Assembly: GCF_914767665.1 (NCBI RefSeq)
Contig: NC_059503.1
Coordinates: 25,606,001 to 25,670,000 of the forward strand
Direction: 5' to 3'
Length of the DNA stretch: 64,000 nucleotides
Source of the DNA: Harmonia axyridis
Lineage: Eukaryota > Arthropoda > Insecta > Coleoptera > Coccinellidae
The translations under genes and the position numbers were made by a program. Of this stretch, positions 1 to 10,398 are shown one piece after another; positions within the stretch are counted from its first letter, which is position 1, and the number at the start of each line of letters is the position of its first letter. A model generated the notes under the pieces. The model worked only from the letters and a program-made list of their open reading frames with translations, had not been told where the DNA came from and did no database searches.

Positions 1-597
1 TTTGAATTATATATTACTATTACTTATATGTACAGGGTGAGCAATAAAGTTGTACAATGAATTCAGCTCTATATTCCTGGCATCAAATAAAACACTTTTT
101 TCATTTACCATTTTTCCTGATTCAGCTTGGGAAAAGTTATAAGCATTCAATGGTATCAGAATGAGTGGATGCACTTCTGTTCTTAAGATGTTTACACCAC
201 CGAGATAATAAAGAATCAATCATTGTGGAGTTCTATGAATAATATTATTCATTTGGATGAGTGTTGTCGGACCCACAAATATTGAGGTTGAATTAGTTTG
301 AGATCACATTTTGCATATTATGAACTTAGAGGAGGTACACTTGACGAAACGGTTGTGTCCAGTGCGCCATTCTCTAAATTATCATTCGCCTTTAGGTAAA
401 ATAGCAAAGAATATTGAATACATTAATTTTCATTGAGGAACTGCGAAAGAAACTAATCGAAAATAAAAATGACGTTTCTAATAACTAATAGATTTCTCCA
501 AAATCAATTGTCTTAAAAATATATTCCAAAAGCGTTATGAACAACTCAACAGCATTTTCGTACTAGACAAATATCAAAAAGGATAGCTGGTTGTATT
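1..597. other. No gene recognised
   Basis: A 70-residue open frame lies on the minus strand at 7-219, but it follows a stop codon directly, has no clear splice acceptor and resembles no family I know. The phrase around 31-55 (acagggtgagcaataaagt) looks like the common insect repeat motif ACAGGGTG that recurs elsewhere here. I see nothing else I can support. Confidence 0.4.
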
Positions 598-697
598 TCA
601 CACATCTCCATGCTTTATAGCTTCGATTTTGTTATTTTTCATTTCCTGAAGAGCTTCACCTATTTCGGCTAGTGTTATCTCCGTCAGATCTTTGTAC
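598..697 (-). pseudogene. Possible non-LTR retrotransposon RT fossil
   Basis: Read on the minus strand, this short stretch encodes a segment containing LAEIGEALQEMKNNK followed soon by a stop. It resembles the conserved block ahead of the reverse transcriptase palm in LINE elements (typically a helix ending in MKNNKAPG). Only about 30 residues are readable and no other RT motif is attached, so this is a weak call on a very old fragment. Confidence 0.35.
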
Positions 698-1820
698 TTT
701 TCGTATATTTGCATTTGGTGGTTTGCACCTGCGTTTCCTGTTCAATTCAGCGTAAAAGATCCTGGCAATATTCAAGAACTTTATTTTATTTGTTTTTATT
801 TGGCCAGTTTATTGTCTTCAAGTTTATTTTTGCTGCCTTCTGAGAAAGTTTTTCAAAGAGCCCTCCTTCATATTCATCTCTATGACCTTGGAAACTATTC
901 GAAGTAGAAAATAATTATAATTGAAGAGAAAAAAAAACTTCACACTAAAATTAATTTCATTATAAATGATTATGTTAAAGTTACAAAGGAAGAACGTTTT
1001 TTTCAAATTTTAACAGCCGAATCTAGAATAATAGAAATGAAAAAAGTATTTTATTTCATGATAGGACGGATGATGGTTAAATTTAAAGTACACTTTCAAG
1101 ACTCACCTTGTATATACAGCAGAATTTTAAAACTAAAAAATGTTTATTGTTTTTTTATATCAATTTTTATATACTATGACTATATTAATTGGAGGAAATG
1201 AATGAAATTACTTCCCCTCTAATGTAGATCATAATGTAAGTGATATCTATAACATTCAATTTCAATTATTTAAATATATTCCGCACTAGCCGAAGTATAT
1301 GACATCAAAATTCGAAAATCACTTATTAGCACAGGAACTTTTTTTTGTATCTTTGGTTAAATCAAAAATTAGCATGGTGTTGTGAAAACTGCATCATTAT
1401 ATCTCTACTCAGGACTGAAACACCCTGTAAAATCAACTGGCTCACAATGGACTTGAACCCGGTTCCTTCGCGTCATAGGTCCTCACGCTAACCCTTTGTT
1501 AGATAAATGCGTGGTTATGATGATAAGATGGGTAAATAAATAAATTCAATAACTATGTAACAAAGTATTAGAACTTTGCGGTAAAAAATAGTGAACGCCG
1601 GACAGACGATTTTTGGATTCTAGACATTCCAAAACGTAAAAGTAAAAATTTTGTACATATTTGGCCTTTTATTAAAAAAATTCTGGTACTTTTTTTGACA
1701 AAGTAGTATTTAAAAAACTTTCCAAACTCTTACAAAAAAACACCGTAATTTGTAAGGGATACTATTAACCTTTGATTCTGGGAGAACCCTTTCCTCGATA
1801 TACGATGAACGTTCACGGTT
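698..1820. other. Intergenic, no gene recognised
   Basis: Only short open frames are present. At 1441-1510 the minus strand carries a tRNA B-box-like string (GGTTCAAGTCC) in a tRNA-like context without a usable cloverleaf; it may be a decayed SINE. Confidence 0.35.
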
Positions 1821-1893
1821 TCCTCGGTAGCTCAGTTGGTAAAGCACTGAACTAGCGATTCGGAGGTTGTGGGTTCGAGTCCCGCTCGGGGAG
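1821..1893 (+). tRNA. tRNA-like cloverleaf, anticodon AGC (Ala-type) or tRNA-derived SINE head
   Basis: The 73-nt sequence folds as a complete cloverleaf. It has a 7-bp acceptor stem (TCCTCGG with TCGGGGA, including G-T pairs) and an A box TAGCTCAGTTGG. The D-stem has one mismatch. The anticodon stem CTGAA/TTCGG carries the loop CTAGCGA, giving anticodon AGC. A 5-nt variable loop is followed by a T-arm GTGGG-TTCGAGT-CCCGC that includes the B box. AGC would decode alanine, but the acceptor sequence is not the usual eukaryotic tRNA-Ala start and the loop is not typical. A tRNA-derived SINE head or pseudo-tRNA is therefore a real alternative. I see no clear T-run terminator within 10 nt (CTTTTTA follows at about 1897). 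Confidence 0.55.
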
Positions 1894-2768
1894 ATACTTT
1901 TTATGGAATTAAAAATTGTCTGCTATGCCGCGATATATTTATTATTTATTACAAACGTTAACAACCATTATTTCCTAGTTTTCTGAAATCTTATTTACTG
2001 ATTTTAACTTCTAAAATTTATAAAACTAATTTCCAAATTATATGATAGTTTCGAATTCTTGTATGGAATTTCCTTCAGGAAGAAATATCCAGTAGAATCT
2101 GTGAAAATCTGTTGATACTATAGGAATGAAATTTAGTGAAACTTCTGCAGGGTTGGAAGGAAAATTAGTTTGACAAGTTGATTTTTGATTTTCACATTTT
2201 GTAGATAATAATTTATGTTATTCAAATTTCCCAATTCTTGGACTGAACGTTTTTCAAGAAATCTCTCAGTTTTTGGGTTAAAAGTGTATAGAGTGCGTTG
2301 ACACCTTAGCCATAACAATGTGAATTCAATAAATTTTAATCAAGGTTGGTGAGAAGAAATGTCATGCAATACATATTTTTCTAGAAAGGCACTCACACTA
2401 TAATTTGTGATTAGCCACATGCAAAATCAAAGAACTACAAACTAATCAGAAGGTTCACATCAGGCATGCACACAGGAATATACAAAGAAAGAAGTAATAA
2501 ATTTACTGAAAAAGATTCAATCTGAAGTAATTGTAGTTTAATAACAAAATAATAAATTTTGACTTCTTAGGATGAAAAAAAAATCTTGAACTTTGCTAAT
2601 AGTTGGAAGTTCTATAATTCACCTTGTAAATAATATACTCACGCAGAATGAAAATGATAGTGACAATTCTTTAATAAGAAGAACTAATGATCTATTTATT
2701 AAATGAAAAATGGCTAGCTGATATTATTTCCATTTTTGATTATTTTTTCTTAATATGAAGAAAATTTA
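1894..2768. other. Intergenic, no gene recognised
   Basis: The sequence is AT-rich. A 61-residue minus-strand frame at 2133-2318 shows no recognisable family or splice context. Confidence 0.35.
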
Positions 2769-3109
2769 AGGAATCATAACCATAAAATCAAAACAAAATC
2801 AAAATGATTGAACCAAATTTTTTCACAGTAATGAAATCAAAATTTATCCGATGAAGGGAGAAGAATATAATATAATATAATAATTTGACGGAATACCTTA
2901 TAGTGACGTGAAATAGTCACGAATATAGAATAGAATATAATAATTTGACGGAATACCTTATAGTGACGTGAAATAGTCACTATAAGGTATTCCGTCCAAT
3001 TATTATATTATATTCTTCTCCCTTCATCGGATAAATTTTGATTTCATTACTGTGAAAAAATTTGGTTCAATCATTTTGATTATATTTCGATTTTATGGTT
3101 ATGATTCCT
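2769..3109. repeat. Long foldback palindrome with an internal direct duplication
   Basis: The left arm starting AGGAATCATAACCATAAAATC at 2769 is the reverse complement of sequence ending at 3109. The arms continue inward with few differences to a centre near 2966-2986, where ATAGTGAC and GTCACTAT flank a short loop. The left arm carries the block around ACGGAATACCTTATAGTGAC twice in direct orientation (near 2888-2920 and 2949-2981). The right arm has it once. The whole unit looks like a foldback MITE or an inverted duplication that later gained a tandem copy. I could not identify a superfamily. Confidence 0.8.
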
Positions 3110-3428
3110 CAATTAATCAATTGATTGAATTTATCTCATAAGTCTTTCATTTATATGATAACTGAGTTGCTTGAAAGAAACAAGAAACTGAAATACTTAA
3201 ATCGACCTATCACAAAAACTCAGTCATTTGTGGTAATACTATTGGTAAGCCTATTCAATTTTTTTGAACAAATTAGTTAATCAAAATCATTAAAAAAAAA
3301 CGATTTTCCAAGGATAAAGAACATGATTTAAGACAAAGACTCGTTTGGAAATTTAGGGGATACAACATTTTTGTCAGTTAACTTCAAATATTGTGTATTT
3401 GAAATAAAAATGGTTAATGTCATCTCAC

Positions 3429-5181
3429 CATAGTATTGCCACCTGGTTCTTTATAATCAGCATAATCCAAACCATTGGTTCCATAGCTAATACTATATTC
3501 CATAACATACTCGTTGGCAAATGGTCTACCTCTGGTCATTAATCCTGTTACATTCATTATTTGCCCCAAGTCAATGAACAATTGTTGATCGAAGTCATTA
3601 TCCTTGGCAGTCCAAGCATTTGAACCTTTTAATTCAGAGTTTCAATAGCCTCATTTTGAATAGAAAAATTTTTTTTTTATTATTATTATGTAACCCTAAT
3701 ATATGTACATGTTTTCTGTTTGTATCCAATAAAGGGTCTATCAATAAAAGAACCAGGTTCAAAATGTAAACTTAGCATTCAGACAAAACTTTGTGAAGAT
3801 TTTGGGGTAAAGTCTGAATGAACCTTCTTGCTATCAGTTATAGCAGTGGCGTACCCAAGGGGGGGATATATCCCCCCCCCCCAGAAGGAATATCCATTAT
3901 ATGTAACAACCTTATATATCACAATATCATTATGAGTAAGCAAAATTCTTTGGAAAACTTCTTCAAAAAAAGGAAAAATTTTTTTTTCTTTATCCCCCCC
4001 CAAGGCTTATGTCTGTTATAGCACTCTCTTTTGAATTGCAAATTTAAGAAAGTAGGAAAATTATTGTAATGCTTTATTCAACCAAACAAATAGTCTACTT
4101 ATATTATTGAAAGTATATAATATGAAATATATTATAAGAATTTTAAAATGAAGAATATAGATTTTCTATAATTCGGGAATAAAATATGAACCCTTCCAAC
4201 CAATGTTTTGTCAATATCTCTAGGTGACCGTTTTTGGGCTCCCCAATACAGCCATTAAAATATATTGATTTATATTTTTGAATGATAATAAAAATAATAA
4301 ACTGATTTGAAAATATATAATGGATTTTATCATTACTGCTAGAATTATTAGTTTCTCTTGTATACTGCAACTAATATATTTTTTCAATATCATTCATATA
4401 GAATGCTCAAATTTTCCTTTAATATTTTCATTCAGGATGATCAAAATACATAATCTTCTATCAGAAGCAAATGCAATAAGGAAAACTAACACAAAAATAA
4501 TTCTAATATGTTAAGCAGAATAAATCCATCTATTGAAGCTTAGTCACACAAATAACTACTGAGTGCAATATAATCATTCTTGGTTTCTACTAAAATGAAA
4601 GCTTACTTACCATAGATGTTTATATTTTCAGGACCTCTTTCTGGCATATAAGAGGTAGCTCCGACCACAGCTCTGTCCAATAATGCAATATTACATTCAT
4701 CTTCAGAGAAATAATCTGAAAATAAACATATACTTGAAATAATATAAGAGATAGTTAATGATGTATTAAAAGGAACTTAACTGATGATTCACTCAATTGA
4801 AATTTTGGATTATATTCAATAAATGAACACCTTGGGGGAACAGTTTTCAACATTTATTCTAAAAGATTTACCGAAATTGAATTTCTAGATAGATTCAACA
4901 TACTTATTAACCATTAGTTACTGGATTATGAATAAAAAACTATGTATTTATTATGTGTTACGGTGTGCAGCATCCAATTACATTTATAAATTATAGGAGT
5001 ATCTGTTTTATCAATACCAATTACATTTTCGAAGAAAAGTGGAGGTAAATGAGTTACGCTGGGATATGCATTCAGTTATATTCTCTATTTTCCTTCAAAT
5101 ATAAAAAAAATACTCACCACCAAAAACGAAACATATATTATAACACAAAATGAACCAATAAGAGAAAAGTTTAATATCCAT
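3429..5181 (-). CDS. Neurexin-IV/contactin-associated-like protein, 5' exons (discoidin domain), partial
   Basis: Three exons can be joined in phase on the minus strand: 5181-5118, 4715-4611 and 3625-3429, giving 122 residues. Exon 1 encodes a start methionine and a hydrophobic signal peptide (MDIKLFSYWFILCYNICFVF). Exons 2 and 3 encode the first part of an F5/8 type C (discoidin) domain: a conserved cysteine in YFSEDECN, the PERGPE turn, NAWTAKDNDFDQQLFIDLG, then a TRGRP strand and YSISYGTNG. Neurexin IV/CNTNAP proteins, septate-junction adhesion molecules, start this way, so I infer that family. The frame ends at a GTGAGA donor at 3421-3428. I found no downstream exon in 1-3420, so the rest probably lies further left beyond a large intron. 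The exon 3 acceptor (AAAAG before 3625) has a weak pyrimidine tract. Other discoidin proteins remain possible. Confidence 0.65.
3844..4025. mobile_element. hAT-type MITE, degraded copy A
   Basis: This is about 180 bp beginning CAGTGGCGTACCCAAGGGGG, homologous along its length to the copies at 42712 and 43137. The right end is decayed (TTATGTCTG then divergence) and no clear 8-bp target duplication remains. It sits in intron 2 of the discoidin gene. Confidence 0.7.
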
Positions 5182-5348
5182 AACAAAATTTTCTCAATTC
5201 AAATAATAAAAAATTGATGAAACATTGGTGTAGAAGCAGTTACAAATAAACAAAATTCCACTGATTTGACAATTTAACTCAACATTCTCAGTGAGATGAC
5301 GCATCACAGAAGGTCAAAACCACAGAATATTATTAATTACTAATTAAT

Positions 5349-5530
5349 AGAGAGTTACGCAATGTCAGTTTTGTTTTGAAGTTCTCTCAGTAGATATGAT
5401 TTTGACATATGCTCATGCGCGTTTAGTCCAATTTTAAGGATATTTTAAATTCGAAATACAGGACTTCCTGCTCACTTTATTTAAATACAGTCAACAAAAT
5501 GTATATAAAGGATCCTTTATTTTAACGGAT
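5349..5530 (+). repeat. Left inverted repeat of a composite P-like/THAP relic
   Basis: This stretch begins near TAGAGAGTTACGCAATG and runs through CATGCGCG, TATTTAAATACAG and AAAGGATCCTTTATTTT. It is the reverse complement, with changes, of 9592-9770. A short inner copy (GAGAGTTATTGCAACGCACA) occurs at 5836-5900. The pair brackets 4.4 kb holding a THAP and P-type transposase relic, so I infer terminal repeats of a large DNA transposon. I could not read a clean target duplication. Confidence 0.6.
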
Positions 5531-6020
5531 TTGGTTTCTATTCCAATATGAGCCACCAGTTTCTAATAAGAATCATAGCTGAATTTCTTCACTGGATTGA
5601 AAAATTGGGATCTATAGTGGAATATATCAAATCCTTTATACTAATATCAAAATGATCGAAATCAATTCAAATTATTAAAAAAATTAAGAAGCCATTCTAA
5701 GTCAAATCCTTAATTAGTGATGAATAACTATTAGGTTTAGCATTAAACTCCAATACCAACAAAGGGGTACGTGGAACGAAGTGTACATTGAAATACACAA
5801 CTATGAATATTTCAAGACAGGCTAAAAATAGTTTCAATAGAGAGTTATTGCAACGCACAAATAAGCGATCTTTTATTAAAGGATCCTGTAATAAAGGATC
5901 CTCTATCGTGGACGTTAAAAGTGAACTATTGCAAGGTGCTTTTAACGAAAGTCAGTAAAGTGACAGATCTTTAAATTTGACATATTTATATTTTGTCACC
6001 TTTATTTTGTATTCTGATAA

Positions 6021-6151
6021 TAGTATATTATTCAACGAGCGGTAATGTAGGTCATAACTCACGCAGATGATGTTTGCAGCACGAGCCGCAGGCGAGTGCT
6101 GTAATTCATCAAGTGAGTTATGACCATTACCGCAAGTTGAATACTATACTT
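6021..6151. repeat. Foldback element with GCACGAGCC...GGCGAGTGC core hairpin
   Basis: An imperfect palindrome of about 130 bp. The arms from AGTATATTATTCAACGAGCG and GTCATAACTCAC pair with GTGAGTTATGAC and GTTGAATACTATACT. The apex holds its own hairpin, AGCACGAGCCGCAGGCGAGTGCT. The same apex, with different arms, occurs at 48617-48728. Confidence 0.75.
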
Positions 6152-6928
6152 TATCTACGACTATATCAATAAATACTAAGAAAAACTACAGACTTAGAAT
6201 AAAGAGAGAAGGAACGGGAAATAAACATAATGTGCTCGATCCCGTACAAGAGAGATGGAAACTTAGTGCTACCAATCACAATCGAACTAGCTTCGGCTAG
6301 CTCGAATCCAGTACAGAGTACAGACATAGAAATTTATTGAAAAACCGTACTAATTGCCTATAAAAATGTATTAAAATATACCAAAAAATATTCCCTGTAA
6401 ACGATTACTTAATGATCTTACTGCTACACCAATCTTGAAAATTTTTGAAACTTCTTTATATTTTTTCGGGCAATTAATTCTGTATGGTAACATTAGCTGT
6501 TTGTCTTTTGGAAATGTATACCTTTATAATATTTCATCTTCACTATCTGAATTAATCGTTTTCAGCAAAACATTCACAATAATTAGATATCAACTTAATT
6601 TGAAAACGTCAAAAGTGACATTCCCTCGGACATTCCTCCCCTCAATAACAATAATGGAATGTTCCCTTTCGGCCAATCGAAAAGAAGCAGAGAAGTATAG
6701 AAGCACAGATCCATATTTTCCGATTTATAATAGTGAGTTATAGTCATAGAGTAAGTATATATAGAGGAGAAACTGAGGTACTAAACTCTGAAACAGTAAT
6801 TTAGTTCCACCAACACCTTCCAGAGACCGCTCGCATCGCTGATTTTCTGTTTACCTCGAGAATTATTTACTTAACCTCAAAAATTTTCAGTTGATCCGTC
6901 GAACCTTATTTTTGGTAAGAGATTTATT

Positions 6929-7960
6929 ATGTCGCAGTCAACTTTGAAATCCAACAAATATTGTGTTCCTAACTGTGGAGATATGTATAGTAAACGTCAT
7001 CGTTTTCGAATGAAGAGAAGCAGCCAACAATTTTCAAACTTTGGCTCGAAAAAGTTAGTTATCCATTGCTCAACTCTAAAACTCCTCAACAAATTTGTAA
7101 GAAGTGAAATTAGATAGCCTTAAAGGAATTTGACAACTGCTATCCGTGAATTATTTCTTCCTGGTGAGTTAAATTTTGTTATATTTTCTTCTGTGTAAAA
7201 GTTAAACGATAAGCGATTAAGTATAGTCCTCAAGGAGAAGTGCTAACCGTAGACGAATGTTTCGGCTGTCCATAAATATTATCTTTGTTTAAAAACTTAC
7301 CCTCAATAGTAGTTTTGCATATGTATATATAAATATATATGATTGGCAAGAAAATTATTATTTACTTTTCTATTTATATTTCACAGGATCTTCAAATCAA
7401 GGGGAAGATGGAGAAGTTCATGACACTGAAGGAATACATCTCCAAAGTGATGTTGAGAGGGAAGTATCAACAGAGACTTTGAAGAATTTTAAGCACCCTC
7501 AGAAAACTTCAATAATATATAGAAAAAGGTTAACTGAAAATGAACGTTATCTATCAAAATGTCTGATTGATCAGAGTAGAAAACTGAGAATTATCCAAAA
7601 AAAGTTTCATCATACAAAGAGCGGCTAAAAAATGTAGAGAAACTTAATTCATCAGCAAATTTCAGTAGACTGATGAATTATGTTTCTCCAACAGCTTTTA
7701 ATCGGGCACACTTTTGGAAGTAGTTGTGAGTTCCAACATTTTAAACAAATGGTATATTAAAGTTTTCAATTCTGATTGAGTCAATTAAGAACTATTTATT
7801 GCAATAAATTTGATGAAAATATAAGTACTTATGAATGTTTTGCTTCCTACAGATATCGAGGACAACAATTAATTGACACTAGAGGCTGTGGGCACTGCAG
7901 AGCTGATGATTTTTATGGATAAGCTGTTTGATAGCCTGAATATGCAATTGTGAAGGACAC
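6929..7960 (+). pseudogene. P-element/THAP9-like transposase relic
   Basis: Three separated blocks read on the plus strand. At 6929-7117 a start is followed by KYCVPNCGDMYSKRHRF, the first part of a THAP zinc-finger (Cys-x-x-x-Cys then an HRF motif), which then decays into stops. At 7387-7715, after a good acceptor, there is an acidic linker and a basic coiled-coil-like stretch (LTENERYLSKCLIDQSRKL). A frameshift near 7620 restores a segment reading KERLKNVEKLNSSANFSRL. At 7869-7950 a segment reads ELMIFMDKLFDSLN, matching the conserved LFDSLN motif of P-type transposases. The order THAP, coiled coil, LFD motif is that of P elements; the RNase-H-like catalytic core cannot be read. This copy is inactive. 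Confidence 0.6.
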
Positions 7961-8461
7961 ATTAAAAATTTGGCATACTAGAAATATTTAAAAAAATGTA
8001 AAATTTTAAATAGATGATTTTTTTATATGAATTTGTGTTTTCTCTGAACTTAAGCCTCTATTCTTGTCAAATATATTGGATGTGAAAGAACTCGTACAGG
8101 AATATAATGGTAATATAGCTCATTCAAAAAGAAATGCTTATTACCTTATTTTCGTACGTTGTTTATTTTCACATTCAAAATCTTGAATTGAATTGAAATA
8201 TTTTCAATACAAAGCATTTCAAATTTTCGCGCGCTCATTTTATAATTTCACAAACAACCGCAAGAGGTCGCTGAAAGCAGTGTTAATTTTATCATGAGAG
8301 TTTCCATTCTATACATACTTGTTCTATGGTTATAGTAGTGAGTTATTATAAATCACGCTGTTTGTTAATATATACTATTAATTGCTCAAAAGCAGTTGAA
8401 TAATGAGTTTATAATTCAATAGGAGTAGATAAATAAAATAATTCATTTGGTAAAAGTTCAA

Positions 8462-8965
8462 AATCGAAAATGAAAGAACAAATAGCGTTAGCAATTTTAG
8501 CTGGGACCATTATTGAGGAATTGATTTTTCATAATAGATACAGTTGGTGTAGAAAATATATCAAAACCAATTCAAACAAATCGACTAGTTGACTTGGAAA
8601 ATTTTTACTACAAGTATCGCAATCATTATCGAAGTTTATTTTTATAACTGCAATCTTCATTGTGGAAAATCATGGACACTTCTAAGATAATTTGAATGCA
8701 CATAAGTGGCTTTATAGAAATAGTTATCAGCTATATGTACAGGTATTAGCTGAATTAAACTTAAATTATTATATATTATATTACCTTAATTCGTTTTTAG
8801 TCTACCAATTCGTAATATGGGAGGAGCTGTACCAAACTACTGGGGTTTTATCGATGGAACTATTAGAGAAATTTGTTGACGAAGTATCATCAAGTTTGAA
8901 TGGAAGTCAATCAAGTATTTCTTTTTATGTGAAACCACCAGTATTGGAAGATTATTTTGTTTAAC
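8462..8965 (+). pseudogene. Harbinger-type (DDE_Tnp_4) nuclease relic
   Basis: Broken frames in this stretch contain LNAHKWLYRNSYQLY and, in another frame at about 8815-8885, AVPNYWGFIDGTIREIC. The second matches the first catalytic block of PIF/Harbinger-type nucleases (usually GxxWGFIDGTxRxICRP), with the aspartate of FIDGT kept. Stops and frameshifts interrupt it. A 90-residue open frame at 8692-8964 overlaps but is mostly the wrong frame. It lies between the inverted repeats at 5.35 and 9.77 kb, next to a P-type relic, so the region is probably a nest. Confidence 0.5.
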
Positions 8966-9591
8966 AGAATTATGTTATGTATTTTTGTACTTTTTCCTAC
9001 AATAATTTTGAAAAAAGTGTACGTAACGTATAATTTTATAATAACATTACTGATAATTAATTTGGTTTTGCATTATGATTTGCTTTTTTTATGCTATGTT
9101 GATTCAATATATAAAAAAGTACTTAGGTAACAAGTTTATTATTTTTCTTTCAAAACAATCCCATTGGTGTGTCCATGTTACAGAATGAATTATTTATATT
9201 CAATATAAAAAAAATAATATTCAGTATGCAGTAGCATTCTTTAACCATAGTAGAAGGAATTCCTTATACTATGCTTTAACAATACTACATTACACATATA
9301 GGAAAATTCTTATTTCTAATAAAATTCAGGATTTATCAGTATTATTTTTAATTCTTTTAGTATGTAGGTTCAAATATGTTTCGTTGAGAATCGTATAAGT
9401 TCTTGAAAAATTCGTTATTGAGAGCACATTTTTTTTCTCGAATGAAATTTCCACAGATGCCCAAAATCAAGAAATAAAATGCAAATTTCTCAAAAAGTTC
9501 ACTTCATTACTTTGTTTACCTAAACAGCTACAAATATTTATAGGTTAGTTCTTGCTGAATAACGACGGTAAATATTCGGCATAAACAGATA

Positions 9592-9770
9592 TCTGTCAAA
9601 ATAAAAGATCCTTAAATAAAAGTTGGTCGCCTGTATTTAAATAAAGTAAGGGAGGCCTGTATTTAGATTTAAACAATCCTTAATATCTGACTCAATGCGC
9701 ATGAGTACATGTCAAAATAAGAGATCCTGTAATAAAAGATCGCTTATTTGTGCGTTGCAATAACTCTCTA
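9592..9770 (-). repeat. Right inverted repeat of the composite P-like/THAP relic
   Basis: Reverse-complement partner of 5349-5530 and, at its outer end, of 5836-5900. It shares CTGTATTTAAATAAAGT, AATGCGCATGAG and GATCGCTTATTTGTGCGTTG, ending TAACTCTCTA at 9770. Confidence 0.6.
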
Positions 9771-10398
9771 ATAGGGAAGCATTTAAGATAATTATACAAA
9801 ATATTGTGAATAGGTATACAAATTATGAATGAATAATGGGTGCCTATAAATCGTACCTGATTATCTAAATTTCAAACGTCCGTGGTATAGAGCCATTTCT
9901 TAACTATTCAACTTATTGGTGCTCTTCCAATAAGTTACGAGATTTGAAGGAGTTTCTTATAAGAATTCATGTGCCCATCCAGTCTTTAAAAAGTTTTAGA
10001 CGAAGAAGGCGACTTTTTAACTGTTGCTTGTACTTGACATTGATTTCAGCAATTTTGAAATATGAAAATTTCATTATTTAACTTAACTTAAGGTGTCGGT
10101 GGAATTTTTCATCGAATTATTTTGATTAGATTATCTACTCATACTGCCGCCGCCGGTCCTGTCTAGCAACATAGAACGCTGCTGTTTTTTAAGGAGGTCA
10201 TAGAAATTGAAGTATGAAGGCAAGTAGTCAATGCATTGACATATGAACATTTTGAACTGACTAAATACAACACATATTTTTGGAGGTCAAAGTAAAAATG
10301 AAGAAAACGACAGAACAGTTCATACATGGGTTATTTTTTTATTGACAAATTAACAAATATTACGCTAAATACTGAAAACAAACGCTTTCTGATTGAAT

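Noticed and set aside
7..219. 70-residue minus-strand frame with LYYLGGVN, reminiscent of a laminin-G strand of neurexin IV
   Set aside because: It starts right after a stop, has no acceptor in phase with exon 3 of the discoidin gene, and the match is only a few residues.
1441..1510. Minus-strand tRNA-like string with a B box
   Set aside because: No acceptor stem or A box; only the T-arm pattern is present.
6435..6743. 102-residue plus-strand frame inside the composite relic
   Set aside because: No similarity to transposase blocks or any family I know.
8692..8964. 90-residue frame as a possible small gene
   Set aside because: The informative FIDGT nuclease block lies in another frame across the same bases, so this frame is a shadow of a relic.
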